64,000 bases of DNA from Luteimonas sp. BLCC-B24 (GCF_028550595.1 NZ_JAQQGN010000002.1:186001-250000); one strand, 5' to 3'. Counted from the first letter of the stretch, positions 34,002 to 44,211 are shown. Made by a program: numbers and translations. Notes: generated from the sequence alone by a model not told the origin.

Positions 34002-35609
34002 TCAGCCGGCGTCGCGGATCAGGTCAGCCGCGCGCTCGGCGATCATCACCACCGGCGCGTTGGTGTTGCCGCCCGGAAGCGTCGGCATGACCGAGGCATC
34101 GACTACGCGCAGGCCGTCGACGCCGCGCACCCGCAGCGCGGGGTCGACCACCGCGGCCGTGTCGCGGCCCATGCGGCAGCTGCCGACCGGGTGGTAGACC
34201 GATTCCGCCTTGGCGCGGACGAACGCGGCAAGCCCGGCGTCCGACAGATCACTGCGCGGCGGAAACACCGGTGCTCCGCGCACGGCGTCGAAGGCCGGTT
34301 GCGCGAGGATGTCGCGTGACACGCGCGCGCATTCGATCATCGTCTTCAGATCGAACCCGTCCGGATCGGTGAGATAGCCGGCGTCGATGCGCGGCGCATC
34401 GCCGATGCGGCCGCTCGCGAGCGTGATCCGCCCGCGACTGCGCGGACGCAGCGCGCACGCGTGCAGCGTGTAGCCGTCGCCGGGCAGCCGGTGGCGGCCG
34501 TGGTCGTCGAGCATCGCCGGGACGAAATGGAGCTGGATGTCGGCACGGGCGTCCGGCGCGATGCGGGACCGTACGAAGCCGCCGGCCTCGGCGATGTTGC
34601 TGGTGCCCGGACCGCGCCGTCCGCGCAGGTAATAATCGAAGGCGACGGCCGCATCGTTGAGCCGGTCGTAGCCGATGCGCCGGGTTGCGCGGTGCAGCGT
34701 GCAGATGTCGAGGTGGTCCTGCAGGTTGGCGCCGACCTGCGGCGCGTCGTGCACGACCGGAATCTTCAATCGCCGCAGGGCTTCCGCCGGCCCGACGCCC
34801 GAGAGCATCAGCAACTGCGGTGAGTTGATCGCGCCGCCGCACAGCAGCACCTCGCGCAGCGCCGGCTGGTGAAACGCGCCGCGCGGACTCGAATACACCA
34901 CGCCGCTCGCGCGCCCGCGCTCGAAAGTGATCCGGCTCGCGAGCGCACCGGTCTCGATGGTGAGATTGGGCCGCGCGCGCGTGGCGGCATCCAGGTATGC
35001 CACGGCGGTGGAGCAGCGGGCGCCGTCGCGCTGGGTGACCTGGTACAGGCCCACACCCTGTTGCTCGGGACCGTTGAAATCGGCATTCGCCGCATGCCCG
35101 GCCTGCACGCCGGCCTCGACGTACAGCCGCGAGAGGGGATTCACGTGGCGTAGGTCGGACACGCTCAGCGGGCCCGTCGCGCCGTGCAGCGCATCCGCTC
35201 CGCGCGCGTTGCCCTCGCTGCGCAGGAAGTACGGCAGCACTGCCTGCCAATGCCAGCCGGTGGCTCCCAAGGCAGCCCATTCGTCGTAATCCGCCGGCAC
35301 GCCGCGGGTGTAGCACATCGCGTTGATCGAACTCGATCCGCCGAGCACGCGGCCGCGCGGCCACCACAGGCGCCGCCCGTCGAGCTCGGCCTGCGGCGTG
35401 GTGTCGTAGTTCCAGTTGATCCGGCGCAGGTGCATCAGCTTCGCCAGTCCGGCCGGCATGTGGATGAAGGGGTGCCAGTCGCGCGGGCCGGCTTCGAGCA
35501 GCAGCACGCGCACGTGCGGATCCGCACTGAGACGATGGGCGAGCACGCAGCCGGCCGAGCCCGCGCCGACGATGACGTAGTCGTAGACAGGGGCGGGGCG
35601 TCGGGACAT
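34002..35609 (-). CDS. GMC-family FAD oxidoreductase (choline-dehydrogenase-like)
   Basis: This 535-residue flavoenzyme contains the dinucleotide-binding DYVIVGAGSAGCVLAHRLS at the N-terminus, the GMC signature GGSSSINAMCYTRG, and the active-site His in YHPVGSCRMG. The C-terminus holds VDASVMPTLPGGNTNAPVVM for FAD binding. The family oxidises alcohols; choline dehydrogenase is the nearest named relative, but no betaine genes are adjacent, so the substrate is open. It is cytosolic or membrane-associated, converges on the M48 peptidase gene with a 23-bp gap, and diverges from the transporter gene. Confidence 0.9.
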   Translation of the reverse strand: MSRRPAPVYDYVIVGAGSAGCVLAHRLSADPHVRVLLLEAGPRDWHPFIHMPAGLAKLMHLRRINWNYDTTPQAELDGRRLWWPRGRVLGGSSSINAMCYTRGVPADYDEWAALGATGWHWQAVLPYFLRSEGNARGADALHGATGPLSVSDLRHVNPLSRLYVEAGVQAGHAANADFNGPEQQGVGLYQVTQRDGARCSTAVAYLDAATRARPNLTIETGALASRITFERGRASGVVYSSPRGAFHQPALREVLLCGGAINSPQLLMLSGVGPAEALRRLKIPVVHDAPQVGANLQDHLDICTLHRATRRIGYDRLNDAAVAFDYYLRGRRGPGTSNIAEAGGFVRSRIAPDARADIQLHFVPAMLDDHGRHRLPGDGYTLHACALRPRSRGRITLASGRIGDAPRIDAGYLTDPDGFDLKTMIECARVSRDILAQPAFDAVRGAPVFPPRSDLSDAGLAAFVRAKAESVYHPVGSCRMGRDTAAVVDPALRVRGVDGLRVVDASVMPTLPGGNTNAPVVMIAERAADLIRDAG

Positions 35610-35717
35610 TCGCGGCCGGGTGCAGTGGATGGAGTGCGCAGAGCATAGGCGCTGGCGGTGACTACGGGCCTGGGCTAACGTGCGCATCGTCTTTTCCGCC
35701 CGCGATGCGTGGACCCG

Positions 35718-37091
35718 ATGATCGAGCCAGCCGCCGCCCCGCCGGGCGCGCGCAGCCCTTTCCGAACCGCGCTGGCCGAGTCGCCGCCGCTGTGGTGGGC
35801 CCTGCTGTACTTCTTCTGTCTGCTGTGCGGCTACTACGTCCTGCGGCCGGTGCGCGATGCGATGGGGGCCTCGTCGGACATCGCGGCCGTGTTCCCCCCA
35901 GCGTTGCTCGACTGGGCCGCGGCCCGCGGTATCGCGCTCGGCGATTTCACCCTGCAGGTGCTGTTTTCCGGCACCTTCGTCGTGATGCTGGTGCTGCAGC
36001 CGCTCTACGGCGCACTGGTCTCGCGTTATCCGCGGCGCGTGTTCCTGCCGGCGGTGTATCTGATCTTCATCGTCTGCCTGATCGGGTTCCGCTGGGCGTT
36101 CGACACCGACCTGCCCGGACGCGGGGCGTTGTTCTTCATCTGGATCGCGGTCTTCAACCTGTTCGCGGTGACCGTGTTCTGGAGCTTCATGGCCGATGTC
36201 TTCGACAACGACCATGCCAAGCGCTACTACGGCTACATCGGTGCCGGAGGAACGCTCGGCGCGTTCCTCGGGCCGTTCATCACGACGGTGTTCGTCGGCC
36301 GCATCGGTGTCGCCAACCTGCCGCTGGTGTCGGCCGGATTTCTCGCCGTCTGTCTGCTGTGCATCCTCAAGCTGCGCAGTTGGGCGCGGCGCAACGAGCG
36401 TCGGCGCGCGGCGCGCGACGAGCGTGCGATCGGCGGTTCGATCTGGGCGGGCCTGAAGCTGGTCGCACGCGATCCGCTGTTGCGTGGCCTGGCGCTGCTG
36501 ATGTTCTTCGGTGTCGGCGTCGGCACGCTGCTCTACAACGAGCAGGCCGCGATCGTGCGCCAGTACTACCCGGGTGCCGAAGCGGCCACGCGCTACTACT
36601 CGATCATCGACTGGGCCGTGGCGATGGTGACGATCCTGGTGCAACTGCTGCTGACGCGCTGGCTGCTGCGTCGCTACGGCGTGGGCCCCATGCTGCTGCT
36701 GCCGGCGATCGCGATCCTGATCGGGTTCTCGCTGCTGTCGGCCTCGCCGTATCCGCTGCTGGTCGCGGTGGTGCAGGTGTTGACGCGGGCCAGCGAGTTT
36801 TCGCTGGCCAAGCCGGCGCGCGAGACGCTGTACACGCGGGTGAGCCGCGAGTCCCGGTACAAGGCCAAGGCGGTCATCGACACGGCGGTCTACCGCGGCA
36901 GCGACCTCACCTTCGTCTGGCTGCACAAGGCGCTGGCGACGCTGGGGTCGAAAATCGTGTTTCTGGCCGGCATCGGCATCGCGGCGGGCATGCTGCTCGG
37001 CGCCTGGCGGGTGGTGCGTGCCGAGCGGCGGTTGCCGGAGCAGCCGGCCGCTGCGCCTTTGCCCGACAGACCGACATCGCGCGCTGGCTAG
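35718..37091 (+). CDS. Twelve-helix transporter resembling the ATP/ADP-translocase (NTT) group
   Basis: This 457-residue inner-membrane protein has about twelve hydrophobic helices. LLYFFCLLCGYYVLRPVRDA at the start and FWSFMADVFDNDHAKRYYGY in the first half are the features that recall the ATP:ADP antiporter/NTT superfamily within the major facilitator fold. Substrate identity cannot be read from sequence; many such bacterial proteins are simply annotated as MFS transporters. The ATG at 35718 is preferred over a GTG nine bases upstream. It diverges from the GMC oxidoreductase gene. Confidence 0.7.
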   Translation: MIEPAAAPPGARSPFRTALAESPPLWWALLYFFCLLCGYYVLRPVRDAMGASSDIAAVFPPALLDWAAARGIALGDFTLQVLFSGTFVVMLVLQPLYGALVSRYPRRVFLPAVYLIFIVCLIGFRWAFDTDLPGRGALFFIWIAVFNLFAVTVFWSFMADVFDNDHAKRYYGYIGAGGTLGAFLGPFITTVFVGRIGVANLPLVSAGFLAVCLLCILKLRSWARRNERRRAARDERAIGGSIWAGLKLVARDPLLRGLALLMFFGVGVGTLLYNEQAAIVRQYYPGAEAATRYYSIIDWAVAMVTILVQLLLTRWLLRRYGVGPMLLLPAIAILIGFSLLSASPYPLLVAVVQVLTRASEFSLAKPARETLYTRVSRESRYKAKAVIDTAVYRGSDLTFVWLHKALATLGSKIVFLAGIGIAAGMLLGAWRVVRAERRLPEQPAAAPLPDRPTSRAG

Positions 37092-37097
37092 CGGATG

Positions 37098-37496
37098 TCA
37101 GCCGGCCGCGGAGCCTCGCGTGGCGGCAACGGTGAACAGCAGCGCGCCGACGAGGAACAATCCGCTCAGCGCATGCACCAGTGGGTGCGGCAGTCGCAGC
37201 CAAACGCGCTGCAGCACGAGCCGCAGCCACCAGAAGCCGGCCATGCCGGCGAGCACGGCACGCCCCAACAATGTACCGGCCAGTTCGCCGGGCATCGCAA
37301 AGCAGAGCAGGGCGATCGCGCCGAACACCCACACCAGCTGCGCATTGGCGATCTGCAGGATCGCGCGGTTGGTGTGCGAGGTCGCCTGCAAGGTGCGCGG
37401 CCAGCCGAACAGGCGCCAGAAAGCCAGATGAAACAGTGCGAACGCCGCGCTGTGCGCACCGCAGGCGAAGATCAGCCAGTCGACGTGGTTCGGCAT
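37098..37496 (-). CDS. Small four-helix membrane protein
   Basis: This 132-residue protein has four predicted transmembrane helices (around VDWLIFACGAHSAAFALFHL, ILQIANAQLVWVFGAIALL, LLGRAVLAGMAGFWWLRLVL and LVHALSGLFLVGALLFTVA). No family is recognised with confidence. The gene lies 10 bp after the DUF4442 gene on the same strand, so the two are probably one transcript. It converges with the transporter gene with a 6-bp gap. Confidence 0.7.
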   Translation of the reverse strand: MPNHVDWLIFACGAHSAAFALFHLAFWRLFGWPRTLQATSHTNRAILQIANAQLVWVFGAIALLCFAMPGELAGTLLGRAVLAGMAGFWWLRLVLQRVWLRLPHPLVHALSGLFLVGALLFTVAATRGSAAG

Positions 37497-37506
37497 CGAC
37501 ACGCGC

Positions 37507-37986
37507 TCATCCGCGGGTGCGGCGGCGCGGCGAAATCCACATGTCGATCCGCGCGCGGAACACGGCATCGCCGGCCGTATCGTGGATCACCACGTCCACC
37601 GGCAAGGCATAGCCGGCGTCGGCCTCGACCGGCGCGCGTGCCGGCGTGGCGGTGGCACGCATCGTGCCGACGGCCTTCTTCAGATATTCGACGGTCATGC
37701 CCTTCGGAATCCAGCGCATCGAGGCGGGAAGGCTGACCTCGGTGGTCAGGCCGCCGATCAACTCGGCCAGATTGCACAACGCGATCGCGTGCACGCTGCC
37801 GATGTGGTTGGTGACCGCACGGCGATGGCGCATCGTCGCCTCGCCGTGACCGACGCGCAGCGCAGTGATGCGCGGTGCGATGCTTGAAAAATAGGGCGCC
37901 TTGCGACAGACCAGCGCGCCGAACAGCCAGGCGCCACCCGGCCAGCGGGCCAGGCGGTCGCGGAGGTGCAGCAGGGACGTGGGCAT
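37507..37986 (-). CDS. DUF4442 hotdog-fold protein (thioesterase-like)
   Basis: This 159-residue cytosolic protein has the hotdog-fold pattern RKAPYFSSIAPRITAL, NHIGSVHAIALCNLAELIGG (conserved His-x-x-x-Asn helix region) and a strand-rich C-terminus (PVDVVIHDTAGDAVFRARID). This matches DUF4442, a family related to acyl-CoA thioesterases such as PaaI. Its position next to fadE hints at fatty-acid metabolism, but no activity is proven. Confidence 0.82.
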   Translation of the reverse strand: MPTSLLHLRDRLARWPGGAWLFGALVCRKAPYFSSIAPRITALRVGHGEATMRHRRAVTNHIGSVHAIALCNLAELIGGLTTEVSLPASMRWIPKGMTVEYLKKAVGTMRATATPARAPVEADAGYALPVDVVIHDTAGDAVFRARIDMWISPRRRTRG

Positions 37987-38073
37987 CGGCGTCTCCGGGG
38001 GCTCGAATCGATGGGCCGGACACGACAACGGCGGGACCGGCCCGCCGTTGTCGTGATCGCGCCGCGGAACGGA

Positions 38074-40551
38074 TCAGGCCGCTTCGCGTGACTGGCCGCG
38101 CGTGCCCTCGGGCGCCCGGTAACCGGCCGAGCGCAGCTCCTCGGTGTCGAAATCGTCGACGGTGATGGTGTCGAGCGTGAGCTCGCGCAGTTCCACCAGC
38201 AACGTGCGCTCCTCGGCGGTGATGTGGCCCTCGCGCACCGCCTCGTCCAGCTGCGCGTCGTAATCCAGCGCCTGGATGCCCTTGCCCTTGAGCGCCTTGA
38301 GGAACTTGCGCTCCACCGGCTCGGCGGCGATGGCCTTGGCCAGATAGCTGTCGATGCGGCCGCCCGGGTTGTTCTCGCAGGGCGTGAGGAACACCCCGTG
38401 CGCGAGGCGGGCGCGCGCTTCGTTGGGCGCCATCAGCAGCGCGGCCACGCGACGCGACAGGCGGTCGCCCGGCGCTTCGGCACGACGGCCCCACGGGAAG
38501 ATCAGCAGCCACATCAGCCAGCCGACCGGACGGATCGGGAAATTGCGCAGCGCCGCCGACAGCGCGAGCTCGATCTTGTGCACGCTGTCGTGGAACGCCC
38601 ACGCCAGCAGCGGCTGGTCGGCCTGGGGCGCGCCCTCGTCGTGATAGCGCTTGAGCATCGCGCTGGCCATGTAGATGTGGCTGAGCACGTCACCGAGACG
38701 GCCGGACAGCGATTCCTTGAACTTCAGCTTGCCGCCCAGCATCAGCATCGACACGTCGGCCATCAGCGCCAGGTTCGCCGAATAGCGGTCGAGCTTGCGG
38801 AAATAGCGGCGGGTGTAGTCGTCGCCCGGCGCGCTGCCGAACTTCGCGCCGGTCAGGCCGAACCAGATCGAACGCACCGCGTTGGAGATCGCGAAGCCGA
38901 TGTGCCCGAACAGGTTGCGGTCGAATTCCTCGAGCCCGCGCTGGGTGTCCGGATCCTGCGCCGCCTTCATCTCCTTCATCACCCACGGATGGCAGAGGAT
39001 CGCGCCCTGGCCGAAGATCAGCAGGCTGCGGGTCATGATGTTCGCGCCTTCGACGGTGATCGCGATCGGCGCCGCCTGCCAGCTGCGGCCGGCGAAGTTC
39101 TTCGGGCCGAGGATGATGCCCTTGCCGCCGATGACGTCCATGACGTCGCTGATGACCTCGCGGCTCATCGAGGTGCAGTGGTATTTGGCGATCGCCGACG
39201 GCACCGACGGCACGTCACCGCGGTCGACCGCGGCGGCCGTGGCCTGGGACAGCGCGCTGATCGCATAGGCCTTGCCGCCGATGCGTGCCAGTGCTTCTTC
39301 GACACCCTCGAAACGACCGACCGACAGGCCGAACTGCTTGCGGATGCGCGCATATGCGCCGGTGACCACCGCGCCGGCCTTGGCGCCGCCCGAGGCGGTC
39401 GAGGGCAGGGTGATCGACCGGCCGACCGCCAGGCACTCGTTGAGCATGTTCCAGCCCTTGCCGGCCATCTCGGCGCCGCCGATCAGCTGACTCATCGGAA
39501 TGAAGACGCCCTCGCCGTGGATCGGGCCGTTCTGGAACGGCGAGTTCAGCGGGAAGTGGCGACGTCCGATCTCCACGCCCGGCGTGTCGCGCGGCAGCAG
39601 CGCGAGCGTGATGCCGATGTCCTGGGTGTCGCCGATCAGGCCGTCGGGGTCGTACATGCGGAAGGCGAGGCCGATCAGCGTCGCCACCGGCGCCAGCGTG
39701 ATGTAGCGCTTGTCGAAGGTCAGGCGCACACCGAGCACGTTGGCGCCGTTCCACTCGCCCTTGCACACGATGCCGTAGTCGGGAATCGACGTGGCATCCG
39801 AACCGGCGAACGGGCCGGTGAGGCCGAAGCACGGAATTTCCTGGCCCACCGCGAGCCGCGGCAGGTAGTAATCCTTCTGCTCGGTGGTGCCGTAATGGTT
39901 GAGCAGTTCGGCCGGGCCCAGCGAATTGGGCACGCCGACCGTCGAGCTCACGACGCTCGACACCGACGCCAGCTTCTGGATGACCTTGTGGTGGGCCAGC
40001 GCCGAGAAGCCGAGGCCGCCGTAAGCCTTGGGCACGATCATGCCGAAGAACTTGTTCTGCTTGATGTAGTCCCAGATCTCGGGCGTCAGATCGGCGTGGA
40101 CGTGGGTGATCTCCCAGTCGTTGATCATCGTGCAGAGGGTTTCGACCGGGCCGTCGAGGAAGGCCTGTTCCTCGGCGGTGAGCTGCGGCTTGGGATAGTC
40201 GAGCAGCGTCTGCCAGTTCGGATCGCCGGTGAACAGCTCGCCTTCGAAACCGACCGAGCCGGTCTCCAGCGCGATGCGCTCGGTCTGCGACAGCGGAGGC
40301 AGCACCTTACGGAAGAACGTCAGCAGCGGGGCGGTGAACAGGGCCTTGCGGATCGGTGCGATCAGCAGCGGAACCGCGATCAACACGACGATCGCCGCAG
40401 CGATCATCGTCGCCACGGAATTGGCCCCGAGCAGCCAGCATGCGAGCAGCAGCGTGATGGTGATCGCCGCCCAGTAGGCGAGGCGCAGGCGATGGTAGGC
40501 GGCGAACGCGCCGGCGAACAGAAACGCGAGGAAAGGAATCGCGACGCTCAT
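38074..40551 (-). CDS. fadE: Acyl-CoA dehydrogenase FadE
   Basis: This 825-residue enzyme catalyses the first, FAD-dependent step of fatty-acid beta-oxidation. It starts with two or three membrane-associated helices (residues 1-65), the feature that separates FadE from soluble acyl-CoA dehydrogenases. The dehydrogenase domain follows (FGLTGPFAGSDATSIPD, GKGWNMLNECLAVGRSITLPS, GGKGIILGPKNFAG, ITVEGANIMTRSLLIFGQGA). The second ATG (40551) is chosen because GGAG lies six bases before it. It diverges from a TetR regulator with a perfect 12-bp palindrome in between. Confidence 0.94.
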   Translation of the reverse strand: MSVAIPFLAFLFAGAFAAYHRLRLAYWAAITITLLLACWLLGANSVATMIAAAIVVLIAVPLLIAPIRKALFTAPLLTFFRKVLPPLSQTERIALETGSVGFEGELFTGDPNWQTLLDYPKPQLTAEEQAFLDGPVETLCTMINDWEITHVHADLTPEIWDYIKQNKFFGMIVPKAYGGLGFSALAHHKVIQKLASVSSVVSSTVGVPNSLGPAELLNHYGTTEQKDYYLPRLAVGQEIPCFGLTGPFAGSDATSIPDYGIVCKGEWNGANVLGVRLTFDKRYITLAPVATLIGLAFRMYDPDGLIGDTQDIGITLALLPRDTPGVEIGRRHFPLNSPFQNGPIHGEGVFIPMSQLIGGAEMAGKGWNMLNECLAVGRSITLPSTASGGAKAGAVVTGAYARIRKQFGLSVGRFEGVEEALARIGGKAYAISALSQATAAAVDRGDVPSVPSAIAKYHCTSMSREVISDVMDVIGGKGIILGPKNFAGRSWQAAPIAITVEGANIMTRSLLIFGQGAILCHPWVMKEMKAAQDPDTQRGLEEFDRNLFGHIGFAISNAVRSIWFGLTGAKFGSAPGDDYTRRYFRKLDRYSANLALMADVSMLMLGGKLKFKESLSGRLGDVLSHIYMASAMLKRYHDEGAPQADQPLLAWAFHDSVHKIELALSAALRNFPIRPVGWLMWLLIFPWGRRAEAPGDRLSRRVAALLMAPNEARARLAHGVFLTPCENNPGGRIDSYLAKAIAAEPVERKFLKALKGKGIQALDYDAQLDEAVREGHITAEERTLLVELRELTLDTITVDDFDTEELRSAGYRAPEGTRGQSREAA

Positions 40552-40630
40552 CATGAACTCCGACAGTCGGCAGGAAAACGGAGCGAGGCTCCAGGACATC
40601 CGCATCGGCGCCGACAGGTGCGCCGATGCT

Positions 40631-40642
40631 GACCGTACGGTC
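40631..40642. promoter_or_regulatory. Perfect palindrome between fadE and tetR (candidate TetR operator)
   Basis: GACCGTACGGTC is a 12-bp perfect palindrome about 80 bp before fadE and 100 bp before the regulator gene. Its size and location suit a TetR-type dimer. Binding by the adjacent regulator is inferred, not shown. Confidence 0.5.
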
Positions 40643-40742
40643 GAGTATGGTGACCGCTCGGGATGCTGTCAATCCTGCCTGTGTGGCTGTGTCAGCCTTG
40701 TCGATACTGTTGCGGACGCAGGCGTATGGATAGACTGTCGCG

Positions 40743-41363
40743 ATGAGCAGACCCGCCACCAAACTCGCGGCCGCCATGCCGCCGACCGAGGCCCCACCGA
40801 CCGAACGCCAGGGCCGCCTGAGTGCCGATGACTGGGCCCAGGCCGCGCTCGATCTGATCGCCGAAACCGGTGTGCAGGCCGTCGCGGTGGAGCCGCTGGC
40901 CCGGCGCCTCGGGGTGACCAAGGGCAGCTTCTACTGGCATTTCCCCTCGCGCGACGCGCTGCTGCAGGCGGCCCTCGAGCGTTGGGAGAACGTCGAGCAG
41001 GAAGCCCTGTTCGGCGCGGTGGAGAAGATGCCCGACCCGCGCGAGCGCCTGCGCGCGCTGTTCCACATGGTTGCGCGCGAATACAAGTCGCATGTGATCT
41101 ACAGCGCGCTGCTGAAGGCGCAGGACCACGCCACGGTCAATCCGGTGATCGAGCGGGTGTCCCAGCGGCGCCTCGACTACCTGACCGCCTCGTTCCGACA
41201 GGCCGGTCTCGGCCGCGAGGACGCGCAGCACCGCGCCCGGCTGACCTATGCGGCGTACGTGGGCTTCCTTCAGCTCAACCTCCAACTGCATCAAACCCGC
41301 ATGCAGCAGGAGGAGTTCGACGCCTACGTCGAACACCTGGCGCAGACGCTGGTGCCCGCCTGA
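40743..41363 (+). CDS. TetR-family transcriptional regulator
   Basis: This 206-residue protein has the TetR DNA-binding domain at residues 25-75; the helix-turn-helix reads VEPLARRLGVTKGSFYWHFP. The C-terminal ligand-binding part (residues 80-206) is helical and not assignable. Divergence from fadE suggests that it controls fatty-acid degradation, with an acyl-CoA as possible ligand; this is inference from context. The palindrome at 40631-40642 is its best candidate site. Confidence 0.92.
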   Translation: MSRPATKLAAAMPPTEAPPTERQGRLSADDWAQAALDLIAETGVQAVAVEPLARRLGVTKGSFYWHFPSRDALLQAALERWENVEQEALFGAVEKMPDPRERLRALFHMVAREYKSHVIYSALLKAQDHATVNPVIERVSQRRLDYLTASFRQAGLGREDAQHRARLTYAAYVGFLQLNLQLHQTRMQQEEFDAYVEHLAQTLVPA

Positions 41364-41522
41364 ACGTGCGCGCCGCGCCACGCCTCGCCTGCAGGCGGCG
41401 GTTTCGACGCAACCCAGACGCATCGCGACCTCGCTTCCACACCCTGCGCGACGCGCGGTCGCCCGCTCACGGGCACGCTGGAGGCGCCGCCGAGATGTCG
41501 TCGCCCCACGCATCGTGACCGC

Positions 41523-42260
41523 ATGAGTCTCTCCGTCGATCTCGTCGATGCCTTGAAGCGGGCGCTGCGGGCGCGGGGCATGACGTATCGCGATCTGGCG
41601 CAGCAGCTCGACCTGAGCGAGGCGGCGGTCAAGCGCATGTTCTCGCTGCGCGCGATGACCCTCGTGCGGCTCGAAGCGATCTGCGAGGTACTCGGCCTCG
41701 GTCTGCAGGAACTGAGCGGTGATGCCGGACGTGGCCGCCCGTCCCTGGTCCAGCTCGACGCGGCCCAGGAGCAGGCGCTGGTCGACTCGCCGCCGCTGAT
41801 GCTCGCGATGTTTCTCACGCTCAACCGTTGGCGGCAGGAGGACGTACTGTCGCGCTTTGCGTTCACCGTGCCGGAGTGGACCGGCCTGATGGTGAAGCTG
41901 GACCGCCTGGGCATCATCGAGCTGCTGCCGGAGAACCGTGCCCGCATCCTTACCGCCCGCAACTTCCGCTGGCGGCAGGACGGTCCGATGGAGCGTTATT
42001 TCCGCACGGTGCTGCTCGGCGATTTTTTCGCCGAGCCGTTTGCGGGCGAGCAGGACACGTTGCTGCTGCTCAGTGGCAGCCTCGGCGCCGACAGCCTGGT
42101 CCAGCTGAAGTCGCGCCTGGAGGAGCTGGCGCGCGAGTTCGACGGATTGCTAGCCCGCGACGCCGGACTGGCGGTCGAGGCGCGCACGGGCGTCAGCCTC
42201 GTGCTTGCGCAGAAGCCCTGGATGTTGCGCGTGTTCGAGCCCTACTTGCGACACGGCTGA
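41523..42260 (+). CDS. XRE-type helix-turn-helix regulator
   Basis: This 245-residue protein has an N-terminal Cro/C1-type DNA-binding domain (residues 8-62: YRDLAQQLDLSEAAVKRMFS then LVRLEAICEVLGLGLQELS). A C-terminal domain of about 170 residues of unknown fold follows, containing FAFTVPEWTGLMVKLDRLGI and a helix-rich end. The C-terminal domain is not a recognised ligand domain. The gene stands alone between tetR and pckG on the same strand, and its target is unknown. Confidence 0.88.
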   Translation: MSLSVDLVDALKRALRARGMTYRDLAQQLDLSEAAVKRMFSLRAMTLVRLEAICEVLGLGLQELSGDAGRGRPSLVQLDAAQEQALVDSPPLMLAMFLTLNRWRQEDVLSRFAFTVPEWTGLMVKLDRLGIIELLPENRARILTARNFRWRQDGPMERYFRTVLLGDFFAEPFAGEQDTLLLLSGSLGADSLVQLKSRLEELAREFDGLLARDAGLAVEARTGVSLVLAQKPWMLRVFEPYLRHG

Positions 42261-42343
42261 CACCGGTGGCTGCCGCAGCGCAGCGCGACTGGTTGCAAAT
42301 GTGACGATTAGACTCGCCGCTTGCCCCGCGCGCAGGAGTCGCC

Positions 42344-44125
42344 ATGAACGCAGTGCCCTCGACCCCGCCCGCACCGAATACGCGGTGCGCCAGCCTCGAC
42401 GCGTGGGTGGCCGACGTCGCCGCGCTCACGTGTCCCGATGCGATCCACTGGTGCGACGGCAGCGCAGCCGAGTACGACGCGCTGCTGTCCGGCATGCAGG
42501 CCGACGGCACCCTGCTTCCGCTCAATCCGGACACCCATCCCGGCTGCTGGCTGCATCGCTCCGACCCCGATGATGTCGCGCGCGTGGAACATCTGACCTT
42601 CGTCTGCACCCGCGACCGTGACGACGCCGGACCGAACAACCACTGGATGGCGCCGGACGAGGCGCACCGGAAAATGGATGCGTTGTTCGAAGGCTGCATG
42701 CGCGGCCGGACGATGTACGTGGTGCCGTACTGCATGGGACCGATCGACTCGCCGCTGGCGCGGTGCGGTGTCGAGATCACCGACTCGCCTTACGTCGTCG
42801 CCAACATGCGCCTGATGACCCGCATGGGCGCTGCCGCGTTGGCGCGCATCGAACGCGAGAGCGCCGATCGTGACGCTGCCGGCGAGCAGGGCGACGTGTT
42901 CGTCCGGGGCCTGCATTCGATCGGCGAGCTCGATCCCGCGCGGCGTTTCATCATGCATTTCCCGGAAGAACTGGCGATCAAATCATTCGGCTCCGGCTAC
43001 GGCGGGAATGCGCTGCTCGGCAAGAAGTGCCATGCGCTGCGCATCGCATCGTGGCAGGCGCGGCAGGAAGGCTGGCTGGCCGAGCACATGCTGATCGTCG
43101 GCATCGAGACGCCACGCGGCGACACCCACTACATCGCGGCGGCGTTCCCGAGCGCCTGCGGCAAGACCAATCTCGCGATGCTGATTCCGCCGGCGGCCTA
43201 TCGCGAGGCCGGGTGGAAGGTCTGGACGGTCGGGGACGACATCTGCTGGATGCGACCCGGCCCCGACGGCCGACTGTGGGCGATCAATCCGGAGGCCGGG
43301 TTCTTCGGCGTGGCACCGGGCACCTCGGTGGCCTCGAACCCCAATGCACTGGCGACCATCCAGCGCGACACCATTTTCACCAACGTTGCCCTGACCGACG
43401 ACGGCCAGCCCTGGTGGGAGGGTCTCGACGATCGCGTGCCGGCGACCGACTGGCGCGGGCGCCCCTTCGATCCCGCCAACGGACCGGCCGCCCATCCCAA
43501 TGCGCGGTTCACCGTGTCGGCTGCGCAGTGCCCCTCGTACTCGCCGCGCGCCGAAGACCCGCAGGGCGTACCGATCTCGGCCATCGTCTTCGGCGGCCGC
43601 CGAGCGACGACGATGCCGCTGGTTTTCGAAGCGCGGGACTGGACCCACGGCGTCTACGTCGGCGCGACGATGGCCTCTGAGACCACCGCTGCGGCGACGG
43701 GGCAGGTCGGGATCGTCCGCCGCGACCCGATGGCGATGAAGCCCTTCTGCGGCTACCACTTCGGCGACTACTTCGCGCACTGGCTGTCCTTCGACCGCCC
43801 CGGCGCGCGCCTGCCCAAGGTGTTCCACGTCAACTGGTTCCGCAAGGATGCCGACGGCCGCTTCCTGTGGCCGGGCTTCGGCGAGAACCTGCGGGTGCTG
43901 GAATGGATCATCGGGCGGGTGAGGGGCGATGTCTCTGCAGTGGACACGGAGATCGGCCGACTGCCATGCCCGGGCGCGATCGAACGGCCCGCCTCAGTAC
44001 CCGACGACGCCGCGCTTGCGACCATCCTGTCGTACGACGCGTCCACCTGGTCCACCGAGTGCGCCGAGGCGAGACAGGCGCTGGCGGCTTACCAGACGCG
44101 CCTTCCCGCAGGGCTATGGCAGTAA
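42344..44125 (+). CDS. pckG: Phosphoenolpyruvate carboxykinase (GTP)
   Basis: This enzyme converts oxaloacetate plus GTP to phosphoenolpyruvate, the entry step of gluconeogenesis. The 593-residue protein fits the GTP-dependent class. The P-loop/active-site Cys motif [19 protein letters not shown], the metal-binding [25 protein letters not shown] and [18 protein letters not shown] are all present. AGGAG precedes the ATG. Together with fadE it allows growth on fatty acids or amino acids. Confidence 0.97.
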   Translation: MNAVPSTPPAPNTRCASLDAWVADVAALTCPDAIHWCDGSAAEYDALLSGMQADGTLLPLNPDTHPGCWLHRSDPDDVARVEHLTFVCTRDRDDAGPNNHWMAPDEAHRKMDALFEGCMRGRTMYVVPYCMGPIDSPLARCGVEITDSPYVVANMRLMTRMGAAALARIERESADRDAAGEQGDVFVRGLHSIGELDPARRFIMHFPEELAIKSFGSGYGGNALLGKKCHALRIASWQARQEGWLAEHMLIVGIETPRGDTHYIAAAFPSACGKTNLAMLIPPAAYREAGWKVWTVGDDICWMRPGPDGRLWAINPEAGFFGVAPGTSVASNPNALATIQRDTIFTNVALTDDGQPWWEGLDDRVPATDWRGRPFDPANGPAAHPNARFTVSAAQCPSYSPRAEDPQGVPISAIVFGGRRATTMPLVFEARDWTHGVYVGATMASETTAAATGQVGIVRRDPMAMKPFCGYHFGDYFAHWLSFDRPGARLPKVFHVNWFRKDADGRFLWPGFGENLRVLEWIIGRVRGDVSAVDTEIGRLPCPGAIERPASVPDDAALATILSYDASTWSTECAEARQALAAYQTRLPAGLWQ

Positions 44126-44205
44126 GCTGCCGGGCGGCTGCGCAGCACACGAACGGCACGGCGCTGCCGGCGAGGCGCTGCGGACCGCGCGGCGTTTCGG
44201 GAGGC

Positions 44206-44211
44206 TAGAAT
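44206..44211 (+). promoter_or_regulatory. -10 box of the TPR-hydroxylase gene
   Basis: TAGAAT, 32 bp before the GTG start of the downstream gene, in a 117-bp gap after pckG. The -35 region is weak. Confidence 0.45.
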
